Shown: in pieces, positions 1 through 8,023 of the stretch
Layout: every line of letters starts with the position of its first letter
How positions within the stretch are numbered: position 1 is the stretch's first letter
Assembly (NCBI RefSeq): GCF_011745665.1
Contig: NZ_CP050253.1
Location: forward strand, 905,418-969,417
DNA: 64,000 nt
DNA from: Zophobihabitans entericus
Lineage (GTDB): Bacteria; Pseudomonadota; Gammaproteobacteria; Enterobacterales; Orbaceae
Direction of reading: 5' to 3'
Position numbers and translations under genes: made by a program
The notes under the pieces: generated by a model
Databases searched by the model: none
What the model saw: the letters and a program-made list of their open reading frames with translations, nothing else
What the model was told of the DNA's origin: nothing

Positions 1-277
1 ATATTTATTTATATTTACAATAGTAATGGATTTTTAATATTAATTTATCCGATAATACACAAATTTGTAATCGGTTTTTTGTATAAAAAGAATCTTTTTG
101 TGTGGAAGTAATTTAATTTATTTATTCTTATTCGAATAAGGTTATTTTTTTAGCAAGTATAAGTGATTTATTAATAGAAATATTTTTATTGTAAAAGAAA
201 TGTGAAAAGAAAAGTACAGTATGGATATTAAATTTTGCGAAAAATACGCTGATTAGTTGCAAAAGAGAGTAAAAGGA
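1..277. other. AT-rich stretch without a recognisable gene
   Basis: This very AT-rich left edge lies beyond the 3' end of the minus-strand nitroreductase gene. I see no open reading frame of useful length, no RNA gene and no convincing terminator in it. It may hold regulatory DNA for a gene to the left of the window, which cannot be judged from here. Confidence 0.5.
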
Positions 278-314
278 AGACATAATTTTATTGAGTTTGA
301 ATAAGATTATGTCT
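278..314. repeat. Imperfect inverted repeat downstream of nitroreductase
   Basis: A 15-bp stem (278-292 with 300-314, loop of 7) is complementary except for one position that pairs as G-U only when the plus strand is transcribed. On the minus strand it follows the nitroreductase stop codon and is followed by a mixed pyrimidine run, so it might act as a weak terminator. The missing clean T run and the strand of the wobble pair argue against a strong one. Confidence 0.4.
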
Positions 315-333
315 GGTCAGAGAGGGTATGTAA

Positions 334-981
334 TTAGATATAAGTGATGATGTCTGATGGAGCAAAACGGTACTTTTTAGGTTGTTGGTTCGCCCGGTAA
401 CCAAAAGTTAAACCAAGAGCTATGCCAAATTCGCGAGGATTAAACATCGTAACATGCTCTGTCAGAACTTGTTCTAAAGACTGATATTCAAAGCCACCAA
501 TGGCACAGGAATCAATCCCTATATAAGCAGCAGCTGTCATCATATTAGCAGCAGCAATATAACACTGCATCTCTGCCCAGTTTTCTACATTATTATTGTT
601 CGAAAGAGCCTGAGTATAGTAATCAATGAAATACTGGCAGGACTTATCCAATAAGGTATCACTGTTGGCTGGCAGACGACGAGCAAAGGCACTTCTCAAA
701 AAATGGCTATCTAACTGAAACTGACTTGCTTTACGGAAGAGAATAATCATTGCATGTGAACAGGAGGTTAATTGTATCTGATTTCCACAGGCTTTGCGTA
801 TTGCGGCTTTTACTTCTTTGTTGGTGACAACTAAAAAGTGCCATGGTTCAAGTCCAAATGACGAGGGAGACAGACGGCCTGCTTCTAAAACTTCCTGAAA
901 GTCCTGAGCGGGAATAGTTCGTTTATCATCAAATAATTTGCAAGCGTGACGGAAATTAAGTGCTTCTGTAAATTTATTCAT
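334..981 (-). CDS. NAD(P)H-dependent nitroreductase family protein (NfsB-like)
   Basis: A 215-residue protein of the FMN-dependent nitroreductase fold, cytosolic, which would reduce nitro, quinone or similar electrophilic compounds with NAD(P)H. Visible family features are the N-terminal FMN-phosphate-binding stretch RHACK at residues 11-15, the SPSSFGLEPWHFLVV segment near residues 38-52, and a GxxxxxIGGFE stretch around 155-165. Length matches the NfsB group (about 217). An AGGAG ribosome site sits 8 bases before the ATG. It lies 30 bp downstream of the AmpG-type gene on the same strand, so the two are probably co-transcribed. The true substrate cannot be read from the sequence. Confidence 0.85.
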   Translation of the reverse strand: MNKFTEALNFRHACKLFDDKRTIPAQDFQEVLEAGRLSPSSFGLEPWHFLVVTNKEVKAAIRKACGNQIQLTSCSHAMIILFRKASQFQLDSHFLRSAFARRLPANSDTLLDKSCQYFIDYYTQALSNNNNVENWAEMQCYIAAANMMTAAAYIGIDSCAIGGFEYQSLEQVLTEHVTMFNPREFGIALGLTFGYRANQQPKKYRFAPSDIITYI

Positions 982-1011
982 AGATGTTTCTCCTGCAAAA
1001 TAATGCGAAGT

Positions 1012-2322
1012 TTATTTGGATAGTTTATTGTTCCATGGCGCAACTTTAGGTAATAACATCATTCCTGGCAGAGCTAAAATGACACAAAGCCAGAAGAAGT
1101 GTGTCCAGCCCAGATGCTCGACCATGACTCCTGTCGTAGAGTTAATGATGGTTCTTGGAATCGAAGCAAAACTGGTAAATAGCGCAAACTGTGTTGCGGT
1201 GTAAAGTGGATTAGTCGTTTTAGCAATAAAAGCGACAAAGGCTGCAGTGCCAAGACCAACGCCTAAGGCTTCAAAACTGATGACAACTGCCAGCATAACC
1301 TTTTCTTTACTCCCAATCCAAAGGAAAGGCCCTTCCATAGAGAGCCAGACAAAGCCCAAAATGGAGACAACCTGCACGATACCAAATAACCATAATGCGC
1401 GGTTAATTCCCAGCTTTATCATAAAGATACCACCCAGCAGCGCACCAATAACACTTGGCCAGAGCGAGGCATTCTTTGCAATCAATCCAATCTCTATTTT
1501 GCTAAACCCCATCTGAAGATAAAAAGGTGTAGCAAGGGACGTTGCCATACTATCGCCCAGCTTGTATAAGAAGATAAATGACAGAATCAGTAGGGCTGTT
1601 TTCCAGCCATTACGTTGCATAAAATCTGCCAAAGGTTTAATAAAGATATCTTCAATACTACGTGGTCGAGGTTGCTGATTCTGCGGCTCTTTGACCAGTA
1701 ATGTCATCACGATAGCGGGTGCCATAAACAAGGCTGTAATAATAAAGACAGAGTGCCAGGAGAAGTAATGAGATAAGATCAAAGATAAAGAACCCGGCAC
1801 TAAACCAGCAATCCGGTAAGCATTAATATGGATACTGTTACCCAGCCCCAGTTCCTGATCGGTTAATAGCTCCCGTCGGAAAGCATCCAGCGCGACGTCC
1901 TGCGTGGCAGAAAAAAGGGCGATAGCAAAACAAAGACCAGAGATAAGCCAGATATTTAAATTGGGTGAGAAAAAGCCTAAAGAAGCAATCAAAAAGAATA
2001 AACCAACCTGAGTAAGTAGCATCCAGCCCCGGCGGCGGCCAAGACCGAATGGGGAGATATTATCCATCAGTGGTGCCCAGCAGAACTTCCAGACATAGGG
2101 AACCTGAGTTAAGGTAAAGGCACCAATGGTTTTAATATTCACACCTTCACTTTCCAGCCACGCAGGTAATAGCTGCAATAGCAAGTAAAGAGGTAAACCA
2201 GAAGCAAAGCCAGTAAAAATACAGATCAACATTTTGGTATTTAAGACTGTATTTAATATGCTCTTTGATGTTTGTGGATCCTGCTCCGGATTGTCTTTAT
2301 GGTCAGTTAGCGGTTTATTCAT
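1012..2322 (-). CDS. ampG: AmpG-type muropeptide permease (MFS)
   Basis: A 436-residue inner-membrane MFS protein with about 12-14 predicted membrane segments. The segment GFASGLPLYLLL near the first helix, the downstream GRRRGWML loop, and the SATQDVALDAFRRELL motif around residues 140-155 are typical of AmpG, which imports GlcNAc-anhydroMurNAc peptides released during wall turnover so they can be recycled. It is a little shorter than E. coli AmpG (491). It is divergent from ldhA and leads the pair with the nitroreductase downstream. No strong ribosome site precedes the ATG. An AmpG paralogue with another anhydro-muropeptide or sugar substrate is possible. Confidence 0.85.
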   Translation of the reverse strand: MNKPLTDHKDNPEQDPQTSKSILNTVLNTKMLICIFTGFASGLPLYLLLQLLPAWLESEGVNIKTIGAFTLTQVPYVWKFCWAPLMDNISPFGLGRRRGWMLLTQVGLFFLIASLGFFSPNLNIWLISGLCFAIALFSATQDVALDAFRRELLTDQELGLGNSIHINAYRIAGLVPGSLSLILSHYFSWHSVFIITALFMAPAIVMTLLVKEPQNQQPRPRSIEDIFIKPLADFMQRNGWKTALLILSFIFLYKLGDSMATSLATPFYLQMGFSKIEIGLIAKNASLWPSVIGALLGGIFMIKLGINRALWLFGIVQVVSILGFVWLSMEGPFLWIGSKEKVMLAVVISFEALGVGLGTAAFVAFIAKTTNPLYTATQFALFTSFASIPRTIINSTTGVMVEHLGWTHFFWLCVILALPGMMLLPKVAPWNNKLSK

Positions 2323-2513
2323 TGAGTTCTATTGTTTCTTCTATTTTAGCTATCGTTTAACAGTACTTGTTTTATGTCATAATTGTCGCTATAACATACA
2401 TATCATATATTAAAAAACCATCTGTTGGATAACTTTAAATTACAGCACGAGTAGGGATTGTAAAGATCGTGCAATAGTTGCGCAAGAGCAGGAGAGTGAC
2501 TATGTAATAATAG

Positions 2514-2542
2514 TTGAGTTTTTTAGTAGGATTTTATATCTT
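2514..2542 (+). promoter_or_regulatory. Putative sigma-70 promoter of ldhA
   Basis: TTGAGT at 2514-2519 and TATCTT at 2537-2542 are separated by 17 bp and lie about 35 bp before the ldhA start. Each hexamer differs from consensus at one or two positions. This is a sequence match only. Confidence 0.4.
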
Positions 2543-2577
2543 AACTGTATTGTCTTACCATTTAAAAGGATGTGAAT

Positions 2578-3570
2578 ATGAAAATCGCCATGTACAGTAG
2601 TAAACACTATGATCGTGAGCAGTTTGAGTGCGCCAATAAAGCGTTTAATTATGAGTTTGAGTTCTTCGACTTTAAGCTCAATAAGACGACGGCAAAAGCA
2701 GCAGAGGGAGCAGACGCAGTTTGTATTTTTGTTAATGATGAAGCAGATGCTAAGGTTTTAGCTGAACTGGAAAAAGTAGGGGTAAAAATCTTAGCGTTAC
2801 GTAACGCCGGTTTTGATAATGTCGATCTGCAAGCGGCTAAAAAACACGGTATTACTGTTGTGCGTGTTCCGGCTTATTCGCCAGAAGCAGTGGCGGAGCA
2901 CGCGGTTGCTCTGATGATGACACTAAATCGCCATATTCATAAAGCTTATCAACGTACGCGTGATGCGAACTTTTCTTTAGAAGGGTTAACTGGTTTCAAT
3001 ATGCATAATCGTACTGCCGGTATTATTGGTACTGGTAAGATTGGCTTAGCACTCGTGCGTATTTTAAAAGGTTTTGGCATGAAAATCTTAGCCCATGACC
3101 CTTATCCAAGTCAGGCAGCTCTTGACCTTGGTGTTGAGTATGTTGATTTAGATACACTTTATGCTAAATCTGATGTGATCTCTTTGCATAGTCCGTTAAC
3201 TAAAGAAAATTACCATATGTTAAATAAAGAAGCATTTAGCAAAATGAAAGATGGTGTGATGATTATTAACACCAGTCGTGGTGGTTTGCTTGATTCCAGC
3301 GCAGCGATTGATGCACTGAAAAAACGTAAAATCGGCGCTTTAGGTATGGACGTGTATGAAAAAGAACGTGATCTATTCTTTGAAGATAACTCAAATGAAG
3401 TGATTGAAGATGATATCTTCCGTCGTTTATCAGCATGCCATAACGTTATTTTTACCGGGCATCAGGCTTTTTTAACAGAAGAAGCACTATTAAATATTTC
3501 AGAAACCACACTGAATAATATTAAGTTGATTGCTGAAGGCAAACCTTGTCCAAATATTGTTGAAGCTTAA
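2578..3570 (+). CDS. ldhA: D-lactate dehydrogenase, fermentative
   Basis: A 330-residue NAD-dependent 2-hydroxyacid dehydrogenase that reduces pyruvate to D-lactate, regenerating NAD+ during fermentation in the cytosol. It tracks E. coli LdhA (329 residues) closely along its length. The dinucleotide-binding glycines are in GIIGTGKIG (about 150-158). The catalytic Arg, Glu and His are in NTSRGG, VYEKERDLFFED and FTGHQAFLT. The ATG at 2578 is chosen over an in-frame GTG at 2572 because the AAGGA ribosome site at 2566-2570 is 7 bases from the ATG and only 1 base from the GTG. A strong terminator follows, so the gene is probably transcribed alone. Confidence 0.95.
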   Translation: MKIAMYSSKHYDREQFECANKAFNYEFEFFDFKLNKTTAKAAEGADAVCIFVNDEADAKVLAELEKVGVKILALRNAGFDNVDLQAAKKHGITVVRVPAYSPEAVAEHAVALMMTLNRHIHKAYQRTRDANFSLEGLTGFNMHNRTAGIIGTGKIGLALVRILKGFGMKILAHDPYPSQAALDLGVEYVDLDTLYAKSDVISLHSPLTKENYHMLNKEAFSKMKDGVMIINTSRGGLLDSSAAIDALKKRKIGALGMDVYEKERDLFFEDNSNEVIEDDIFRRLSACHNVIFTGHQAFLTEEALLNISETTLNNIKLIAEGKPCPNIVEA

Positions 3571-3588
3571 TTTATTATTTCTGCCTAT

Positions 3589-3618
3589 AAAAACGCCTGC
3601 TTAGTCAGGCGTTTTTTT
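3589..3618 (+). terminator. Rho-independent terminator of ldhA
   Basis: A-tract, stem CGCCTG/CAGGCG with flanking A-T pairs and a 6-base loop, then seven T residues, starting 18 bp after the ldhA stop codon. Confidence 0.9.
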
Positions 3619-3723
3619 ATGTCAACTCCCTTGTTTTTATAAGGATATCTCATTAATTTTAATCAATTTTACGATCTTAATCATATTTTCTATGGAAATA
3701 TAAAAATTTTTCAATTTTGTTAT

Positions 3724-3744
3724 TGATAATCATTCTCATTATTA
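3724..3744. promoter_or_regulatory. Fur box upstream of TonB-dependent receptor
   Basis: The sequence TGATAATCATTCTCATTA at 3724-3741 is a close match to the Fur operator consensus (repeats of GATAAT and its complement). It lies about 85-105 bp before the receptor start codon. It predicts derepression of the receptor gene under iron limitation. Confidence 0.8.
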
Positions 3745-3828
3745 ATATCATTAGCAACTCAATTTTACCCTTGCTTAAAATATTTAATATCACTAAGACG
3801 TGATTTATATCGATGATAGGAAAAAGAT

Positions 3829-5976
3829 ATGATGAGAAGTACTTCTCCTAAGTTAGTCAAATTGCTATTACTACTACCTGTATTATCGCTAAGCCTGCCG
3901 GCAATGGCTGATGAAAGCGAGCAAGCCTACACTAAAGGTGATGTGATGGTTGTCACGGCTTCTGCTATTGAGCAGAGTCTTAAAACAGCACCAGCCAGTA
4001 TCTCGGTTATTACTCGTGAAGATTTAGATAATGATATCGGTAAATCGGCAACCGATTTAGTGGATGTGCTGGAGCGTGTAACAGGTATTTCTAAAGCAAT
4101 TGGTACCGACGTGAGTTCAGGGGTACAAATTCGTGGTATGCCTGCTGCTTATACCTTAATTCTGGTTAATGGTCGTCGTATGGGATCAAGTAATGGTACC
4201 AAAACGACACAACAAAACTATTTTGATGATATTAACTGGATTCCGGTTGATTCTATTGAACGTATCGAAGTTGTGCGTGGTCCGATGTCATCGCTTTATG
4301 GTTCTGATGCGATGGGTGGTGTTATCAATATCATCACTAAAAAAGAAACTGATGAATGGCGTGGATCATTTACAGCGGGTGTTCGCGTACCGGAAGAAGA
4401 TAACCGTGGTAAAACTCAAACCTATACCGGTTCAATTGCAGGGCCTTTGGGTAATGGATTCCATGTGCGTTTAGGAGGTTCATGGAATGAGCGTAAACCA
4501 GATACTTCTGAAACCAGTGCACTACGCTGGGGGAGTGGTACTGAAGGTAAGAGACGTTATAACTATGAAGCTGAACTTGGCTGGGATATTAATGATAATC
4601 ATCAGGTAAGTATCGGAACTACTCAGGGGCAAGAAAAAGGTTTGGAAGGTGAAACTGAAAGTGGTACAGAAATTAATCTTCGTGGTGCGACTTTGGTTAA
4701 ACGTGAAAGCTACTTTGTAAACTACCAAGGTCTGTTTGACTTTGGTAATGTAAAACTTACAGCATATCAAAATAAATATCGTAATCAGGCCAGTAATATT
4801 CCTGAGATTATTGGTGGTGCGTTGACAGGTAATACCTATGAATCCGATCTTTGGAGTAAAGATCAGATTATTGAAGGAAGTATTAGTATTCCATTTGAAC
4901 TGTTGGTTGAACATGATCTTACCGTTGGTGCCCAGTGGATGAAAGAAGAGCTATATAATCCTCGTTCAATTGGTACGACAGCAAGTTCAGATACTTTTGG
5001 TCAACACACTAATGATGCGATAAGTAAATCAATATTTTTTGAAGATCAAATGTATTTACGAGACGATTTAACATTAACTCTTGGTCTGCGTTTTGATGAC
5101 ACTAAATATGGTAATGAAACAACACCAAGAGCGTATTTGGTCTATAACCCAACAGATGAATGGACATTTAAAGGCGGTTATTCAGAAGGTTTTAAAGCGC
5201 CAAGCTTACGTCAGTCAAGCCCTGGCTTTATTGAAACCTCAAAGGGGGCTGGCTGTAATGGCTATGCTGACTATACCGGAGGCGGTTGCTATACTGTGAG
5301 TAACGCAAATTTAAAAGCTGAACGGTCAGAAAACTGGGAACTTGGTGCAAGTTATGATCACCAAGGTTGGCATGTCGAAGTGACGTTCTTTGACAGTCGC
5401 TTTAAAGATAAAATTGCAACCTCACCTGTTGGTTATATTCCAGGAGACCCGACTGGGCGTTACTGGTTAGAGCGTATCAACTTAGATAGTGCAAGAACAC
5501 AAGGTATTGAAGCACGGCTTGATATTCCATTAATTAGTCAGCCAGTTGGACCAATTCTAAAAAGCCTGACTTTACGTAACAACTTTACTCGTATGATTAA
5601 AGCTGAAGATGATCGGGGGGTAATGCTGGTAACAACACCTAAATTTACCTCTTACTCAACACTTGACTGGCAATTAAATGATGCTTTTGGTATGTCATTA
5701 TCAGCCAAGTATTATAGTAAAATGTTAGGTCTAAATAGTGATGCAGATCAGGCTTCACGTGGTAATACGGCAACGGCACGTATCCGCTCTGGTTACTTTG
5801 TTTATGATCTGGCTGCAAATTATAAAGTGACAGAGAATTTAAGATTTAATATCGGTGTAGATAACTTATTTGATAAAGATCCGGTGACAGATACTCCATC
5901 AGGTTCTGCAACGACAGGTAATAACTACTATATTCCGGGACGTACATTCTATGCGTCACTGACAGCTTCTTTCTAG
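3829..5976 (+). CDS. TonB-dependent outer-membrane siderophore receptor (catecholate type)
   Basis: A 715-residue outer-membrane receptor that would take up an iron chelate using TonB energy. A signal peptide covers about residues 1-27, ending LPAMA. A TonB box-like DVMVVTAS follows near 39-46, then a plug domain (about 45-165) with IRGMPAAYTLILVNGRR and VVRGPMSSLYGSDAMGGV, and a 22-strand barrel ending in a terminal Phe (ASLTASF). The plug resembles the CirA/IrgA/FepA group, so a catecholate or related siderophore is the likely ligand, though substrate cannot be proved from sequence. A ribosome site AGG lies 8 bases before the first of two adjacent ATG codons. The Fur box upstream supports iron regulation. 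No transport genes are adjacent. Confidence 0.9.
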   Translation: MMRSTSPKLVKLLLLLPVLSLSLPAMADESEQAYTKGDVMVVTASAIEQSLKTAPASISVITREDLDNDIGKSATDLVDVLERVTGISKAIGTDVSSGVQIRGMPAAYTLILVNGRRMGSSNGTKTTQQNYFDDINWIPVDSIERIEVVRGPMSSLYGSDAMGGVINIITKKETDEWRGSFTAGVRVPEEDNRGKTQTYTGSIAGPLGNGFHVRLGGSWNERKPDTSETSALRWGSGTEGKRRYNYEAELGWDINDNHQVSIGTTQGQEKGLEGETESGTEINLRGATLVKRESYFVNYQGLFDFGNVKLTAYQNKYRNQASNIPEIIGGALTGNTYESDLWSKDQIIEGSISIPFELLVEHDLTVGAQWMKEELYNPRSIGTTASSDTFGQHTNDAISKSIFFEDQMYLRDDLTLTLGLRFDDTKYGNETTPRAYLVYNPTDEWTFKGGYSEGFKAPSLRQSSPGFIETSKGAGCNGYADYTGGGCYTVSNANLKAERSENWELGASYDHQGWHVEVTFFDSRFKDKIATSPVGYIPGDPTGRYWLERINLDSARTQGIEARLDIPLISQPVGPILKSLTLRNNFTRMIKAEDDRGVMLVTTPKFTSYSTLDWQLNDAFGMSLSAKYYSKMLGLNSDADQASRGNTATARIRSGYFVYDLAANYKVTENLRFNIGVDNLFDKDPVTDTPSGSATTGNNYYIPGRTFYASLTASF

Positions 5977-6004
5977 CGTTTCATCAATCTTCCTCGCTAT
6001 TTTG

Positions 6005-6037
6005 CCGAATCTCTGATGACAGGGATTCGGTTTTTTT
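6005..6037 (+). terminator. Rho-independent terminator of the receptor gene
   Basis: An 11-bp stem (CCGAATC plus CTG, with one G-U pair, against CAGGGATTCGG) closes a 4-base loop and is followed by seven T residues. Confidence 0.9.
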
Positions 6038-6050
6038 GTCATAGATGTAT

Positions 6051-6093
6051 TTTAAATGTTAACTTTAAATTTAAAATTTAGTTTACATTTAAA
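6051..6093. promoter_or_regulatory. Putative BirA (biotin repressor) operator
   Basis: Two 14-bp arms (6051-6064 and 6080-6093) form an inverted repeat with 13 of 14 positions matching, around a 15-bp spacer. The inner part, ATGTTAACT then 15 bp then AGTTTACAT, closely resembles the proteobacterial BirA site (TTGTAAACC, spacer of about 15, GGTTTACAA). It overlaps the -35 hexamer of the bio promoter, as expected for a repressor site. The assignment rests on pattern and on the bio genes downstream. Confidence 0.7.
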
Positions 6094-6110
6094 GTTGTTG
6101 TTTCTATAAT
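6082..6110 (+). promoter_or_regulatory. Sigma-70 promoter of the bio remnant-bioB unit
   Basis: TTTACA at 6082-6087 and a perfect TATAAT at 6105-6110 with a 17-bp spacer. The -35 hexamer lies inside the right arm of the proposed BirA operator. Transcription from here would run through the bioD remnant into bioB. Confidence 0.75.
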
Positions 6111-6178
6111 TCCTGCAAAATATCGACCGTGAAATTGTGTTTATAACAATCGTATTTATAAGAACTAAGAAGAGAAAA

Positions 6179-6310
6179 ATGTCAAAAATAGCTGCTTGCT
6201 TTATTTGTGGTACGGATACTGATGTAGGTAAAACGATTGTCTGTTCCGGATTATTAAAAAATCTGCCTGATGCACAAGTGCTTAAGGTAATACAAACAGG
6301 TAGGAGGTAG
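6179..6310 (+). pseudogene. bioD: Truncated bioD (dethiobiotin synthetase) remnant
   Basis: A 43-codon reading frame starts MSKIAACFICGTDTDVGKT, which contains the BioD P-loop signature GTDTxVGKT. It continues to IQTG, matching the conserved KPxQTG of BioD, and then ends at once in Arg-Arg-stop. Full BioD is about 220 residues, so roughly four fifths is missing. The last codons contain AGGAGG, the ribosome site of bioB, and the stop lies 5 bp before the bioB ATG. The simplest reading is an internal deletion that joined the bioD start to the bioB ribosome site. It cannot be a working synthetase. It may survive as a translated leader that couples ribosomes to bioB. Confidence 0.8.
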
Positions 6311-6315
6311 AAAAC

Positions 6316-7353
6316 ATGACATCAAATTCAAGACATATCTGGACATATGACGAAGTAGCGCACATTTTTACCCAACCGTTTAATGATTTGTTATTTCAGG
6401 CACATACTGTTCACCGGCAATACTTTCAGCCTAATCAGGTGCAAGTGTCGACACTGTTATCAATTAAAACCGGCGCCTGTCCTGAAGACTGTAAATATTG
6501 CCCACAATCAGCACATCATAAAACCGGTTTAAAATCAGAAAAAATTCTGGAAGTACATAGGGTGTTAGAAGCAGCTAAGAATGCAGCTAAAGCAGGTTCC
6601 ACAAGATTTTGTATGGGTGCAGCCTGGAAACACCCCTCTAAAAAAGATATGCCATACATTATTGAGATGATTAAAGGTGTTAAAAGTCTGGGACTGGAAA
6701 CCTGTATGACGCTGGGGCAATTGGATTTAGAACAAAGTCGGCAACTGGCTGAAGCGGGGCTGGATTATTACAATCATAATCTGGATACATCTGCAGAATT
6801 TTATGGGCAAATTATCACCACACGGACTTATGCAGATCGTCTGAATACGATTTCTCACGTCCGGCAGGCAGGAATTAAGGTGTGTTGTGGTGGTATTTTA
6901 GGGATGGGAGAGAGCCATCAGGATCGTTTAAAACTTTTAATGCAACTGGCAAATTTACCACAGCATCCGGAAAGTGTGCCTATAAATATGCTGGTTAAAG
7001 TGAAAGGCACCCCTTTAGCTGAGACTGAATCAATTGATGATTTTGAGTTTATTCGGGCGATTGCAGTTGCGCGTATCCTGATGCCAAAATCGTATGTACG
7101 ACTATCAGCCGGACGGGAAAATATGAACGAACAGATGCAGGCACTGGCTTTTTTTGCCGGTGCTAATTCGATTTTCTATGGCGAGAAGCTATTAACGACA
7201 ACTAACCCTCAAATTGAAAAAGATCAGAATTTACTGAAGAAACTGGGTATCGAGTTTGAAAGAAGAGAAGACTATACCGATGAAGCACATCAAACAGTGA
7301 TTGCAGAAAGTATTATTCTTAGTGAAAAGAAGAATCCTTGTACGCATTTTTGA
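6316..7353 (+). CDS. bioB: Biotin synthase
   Basis: A 345-residue radical-SAM enzyme that inserts sulfur into dethiobiotin to form biotin, the last step of the pathway. The cluster-binding motif is Cys55-x3-Cys59-x2-Cys62 in [14 protein letters not shown]. Later family landmarks include YYNHNLDTS, the [12 protein letters not shown] segment, LVKVKGTPL and RLSAGRENM. Length equals the E. coli enzyme (346). AGGAGG lies about 8 bases before the ATG, inside the bioD remnant. A BirA-type operator sits upstream. No other intact biotin genes are in the window, so the dethiobiotin source is not visible here. Confidence 0.97.
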   Translation: MTSNSRHIWTYDEVAHIFTQPFNDLLFQAHTVHRQYFQPNQVQVSTLLSIKTGACPEDCKYCPQSAHHKTGLKSEKILEVHRVLEAAKNAAKAGSTRFCMGAAWKHPSKKDMPYIIEMIKGVKSLGLETCMTLGQLDLEQSRQLAEAGLDYYNHNLDTSAEFYGQIITTRTYADRLNTISHVRQAGIKVCCGGILGMGESHQDRLKLLMQLANLPQHPESVPINMLVKVKGTPLAETESIDDFEFIRAIAVARILMPKSYVRLSAGRENMNEQMQALAFFAGANSIFYGEKLLTTTNPQIEKDQNLLKKLGIEFERREDYTDEAHQTVIAESIILSEKKNPCTHF

Positions 7354-7367
7354 TTTTTTAACTATTT

Positions 7368-7500
7368 GATTTTATTGAAGAATAATGGTGGATCGTGAAG
7401 GATATCATTCGTATCATCCTGATACTCACCCTTCGGGCGTTGCTTCGCAACATGCAAAATTGTTCCTACAATTTTGTCGAACGAAAGGTTCGAATCTTAT
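7368..7500 (-). repeat. Partial tRNA-Lys 3' end followed by a cluster of five short hairpins
   Basis: Positions 7366-7403 nearly repeat 7531-7568: the 3' flank, CCA, acceptor strand and part of the T arm of the tRNA-Lys gene, with few differences. Similarity then stops. Bases 7411-7492 are filled by five consecutive perfect short hairpins: GTATCA/TGATAC, CCC/GGG, GTTGC/GCAAC (TTC loops), CAAAATTGT/ACAATTTTG and CGAAC/GTTCG. A T-arm-like sequence in inverted sense closes the segment at about 7486-7498. It looks like a broken extra tRNA copy or a tRNA-associated element. No integrase is adjacent. Confidence 0.6.
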
Positions 7501-7549
7501 TGATTGGTTTTTTAAGTATAGTGTAAATTATTGATTTTATTGAATATAA

Positions 7550-7625
7550 TGGTGGGTCGTGAAGGATTCGAACCTTCGACCAACGGATTAAAAGTCCGCT
7601 GCTCTACCGACTGAGCTAACGACCC
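7550..7625 (-). tRNA. tRNA-Lys (TTT)
   Basis: 76 nt on the minus strand including encoded CCA. The acceptor GGGTCGT pairs with ACGACCC, and the anticodon loop CTTTTAA gives anticodon TTT. The D-loop and the T-loop (GGTTCGAATCC) are canonical. It is the last intact gene of a Val-Val-Lys transcription unit. Confidence 0.97.
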
Positions 7626-7631
7626 AAGATA

Positions 7632-7707
7632 TGGTGGGTGATACCGGGATCGAACCAGTGACCCCCTCCTTGTAAGGGAGGTGCTCTCCCAACTGAGCTA
7701 ATCACCC
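7632..7707 (-). tRNA. tRNA-Val (TAC)
   Basis: 76 nt on the minus strand with encoded CCA. The acceptor stem is GGGTGAT/ATCACCC, and the anticodon loop CTTACAA gives anticodon TAC. It is identical to the neighbouring copy at 7742-7817, indicating a recent or gene-converted duplication. Confidence 0.97.
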
Positions 7708-7741
7708 CAAAATCTTTGGTTACTACATTACACGGTAAGGT

Positions 7742-7817
7742 TGGTGGGTGATACCGGGATCGAACCAGTGACCCCCTCCTTGTAAGGGAGGTGCTCTCCC
7801 AACTGAGCTAATCACCC
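7742..7817 (-). tRNA. tRNA-Val (TAC), first gene of the tRNA unit
   Basis: 76 nt with encoded CCA, identical to the 7632-7707 copy. It is the promoter-proximal member of the Val-Val-Lys unit. A strong promoter lies just upstream on the minus strand. Confidence 0.97.
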
Positions 7818-7834
7818 GTACCGTGTGGATGTGC

Positions 7835-7862
7835 ATTATAGAGTACTCAGCTCCTCAGTCAA
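7835..7862 (-). promoter_or_regulatory. Promoter of the Val-Val-Lys tRNA unit
   Basis: On the minus strand, TTGACT (7857-7862) and a perfect TATAAT (7835-7840) are spaced by 16 bp and precede the first tRNA by 17 bp. The short leader between them is relatively GC-rich. Confidence 0.75.
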
Positions 7863-7922
7863 CTTTTTTTTATGTTTTTACTGAAATTATTAGGCTTTCG
7901 TTCTAAATTTAATCAATTACTT

Positions 7923-7938
7923 TTCGAGCCATTTCACA
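7923..7938. promoter_or_regulatory. Candidate CRP-S type site upstream of the hof/com operon
   Basis: TTCGA, 6 bp, TCACA. The right half is a perfect CRP half-site. The left half has the CGA core seen in competence (Sxy-dependent) CRP-S sites, whose half is TGCGA, and one mismatch to it. It lies about 85 bp before the first hof gene. The position suits activation of a competence operon, but this is a weak motif match. Confidence 0.35.
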
Positions 7939-8023
7939 TTATTTTGTTTTTAGGACGGTTTAAGTTCTTTATCTGTACTACTTTTATCACCGGATAAATT
8001 TTAATTTTCATCAGGATAAAAGA

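Noticed and set aside
7411-7492. The cluster of short hairpins as a CRISPR array
   Set aside because: The hairpins differ in sequence and there is no repeat-spacer periodicity; no cas genes are present.
7366-7625. tRNA-Lys and its partial copy as the ends of an integrated mobile element
   Set aside because: The two copies are only about 165 bp apart with no integrase or cargo between them, so at most a decayed site could be involved.
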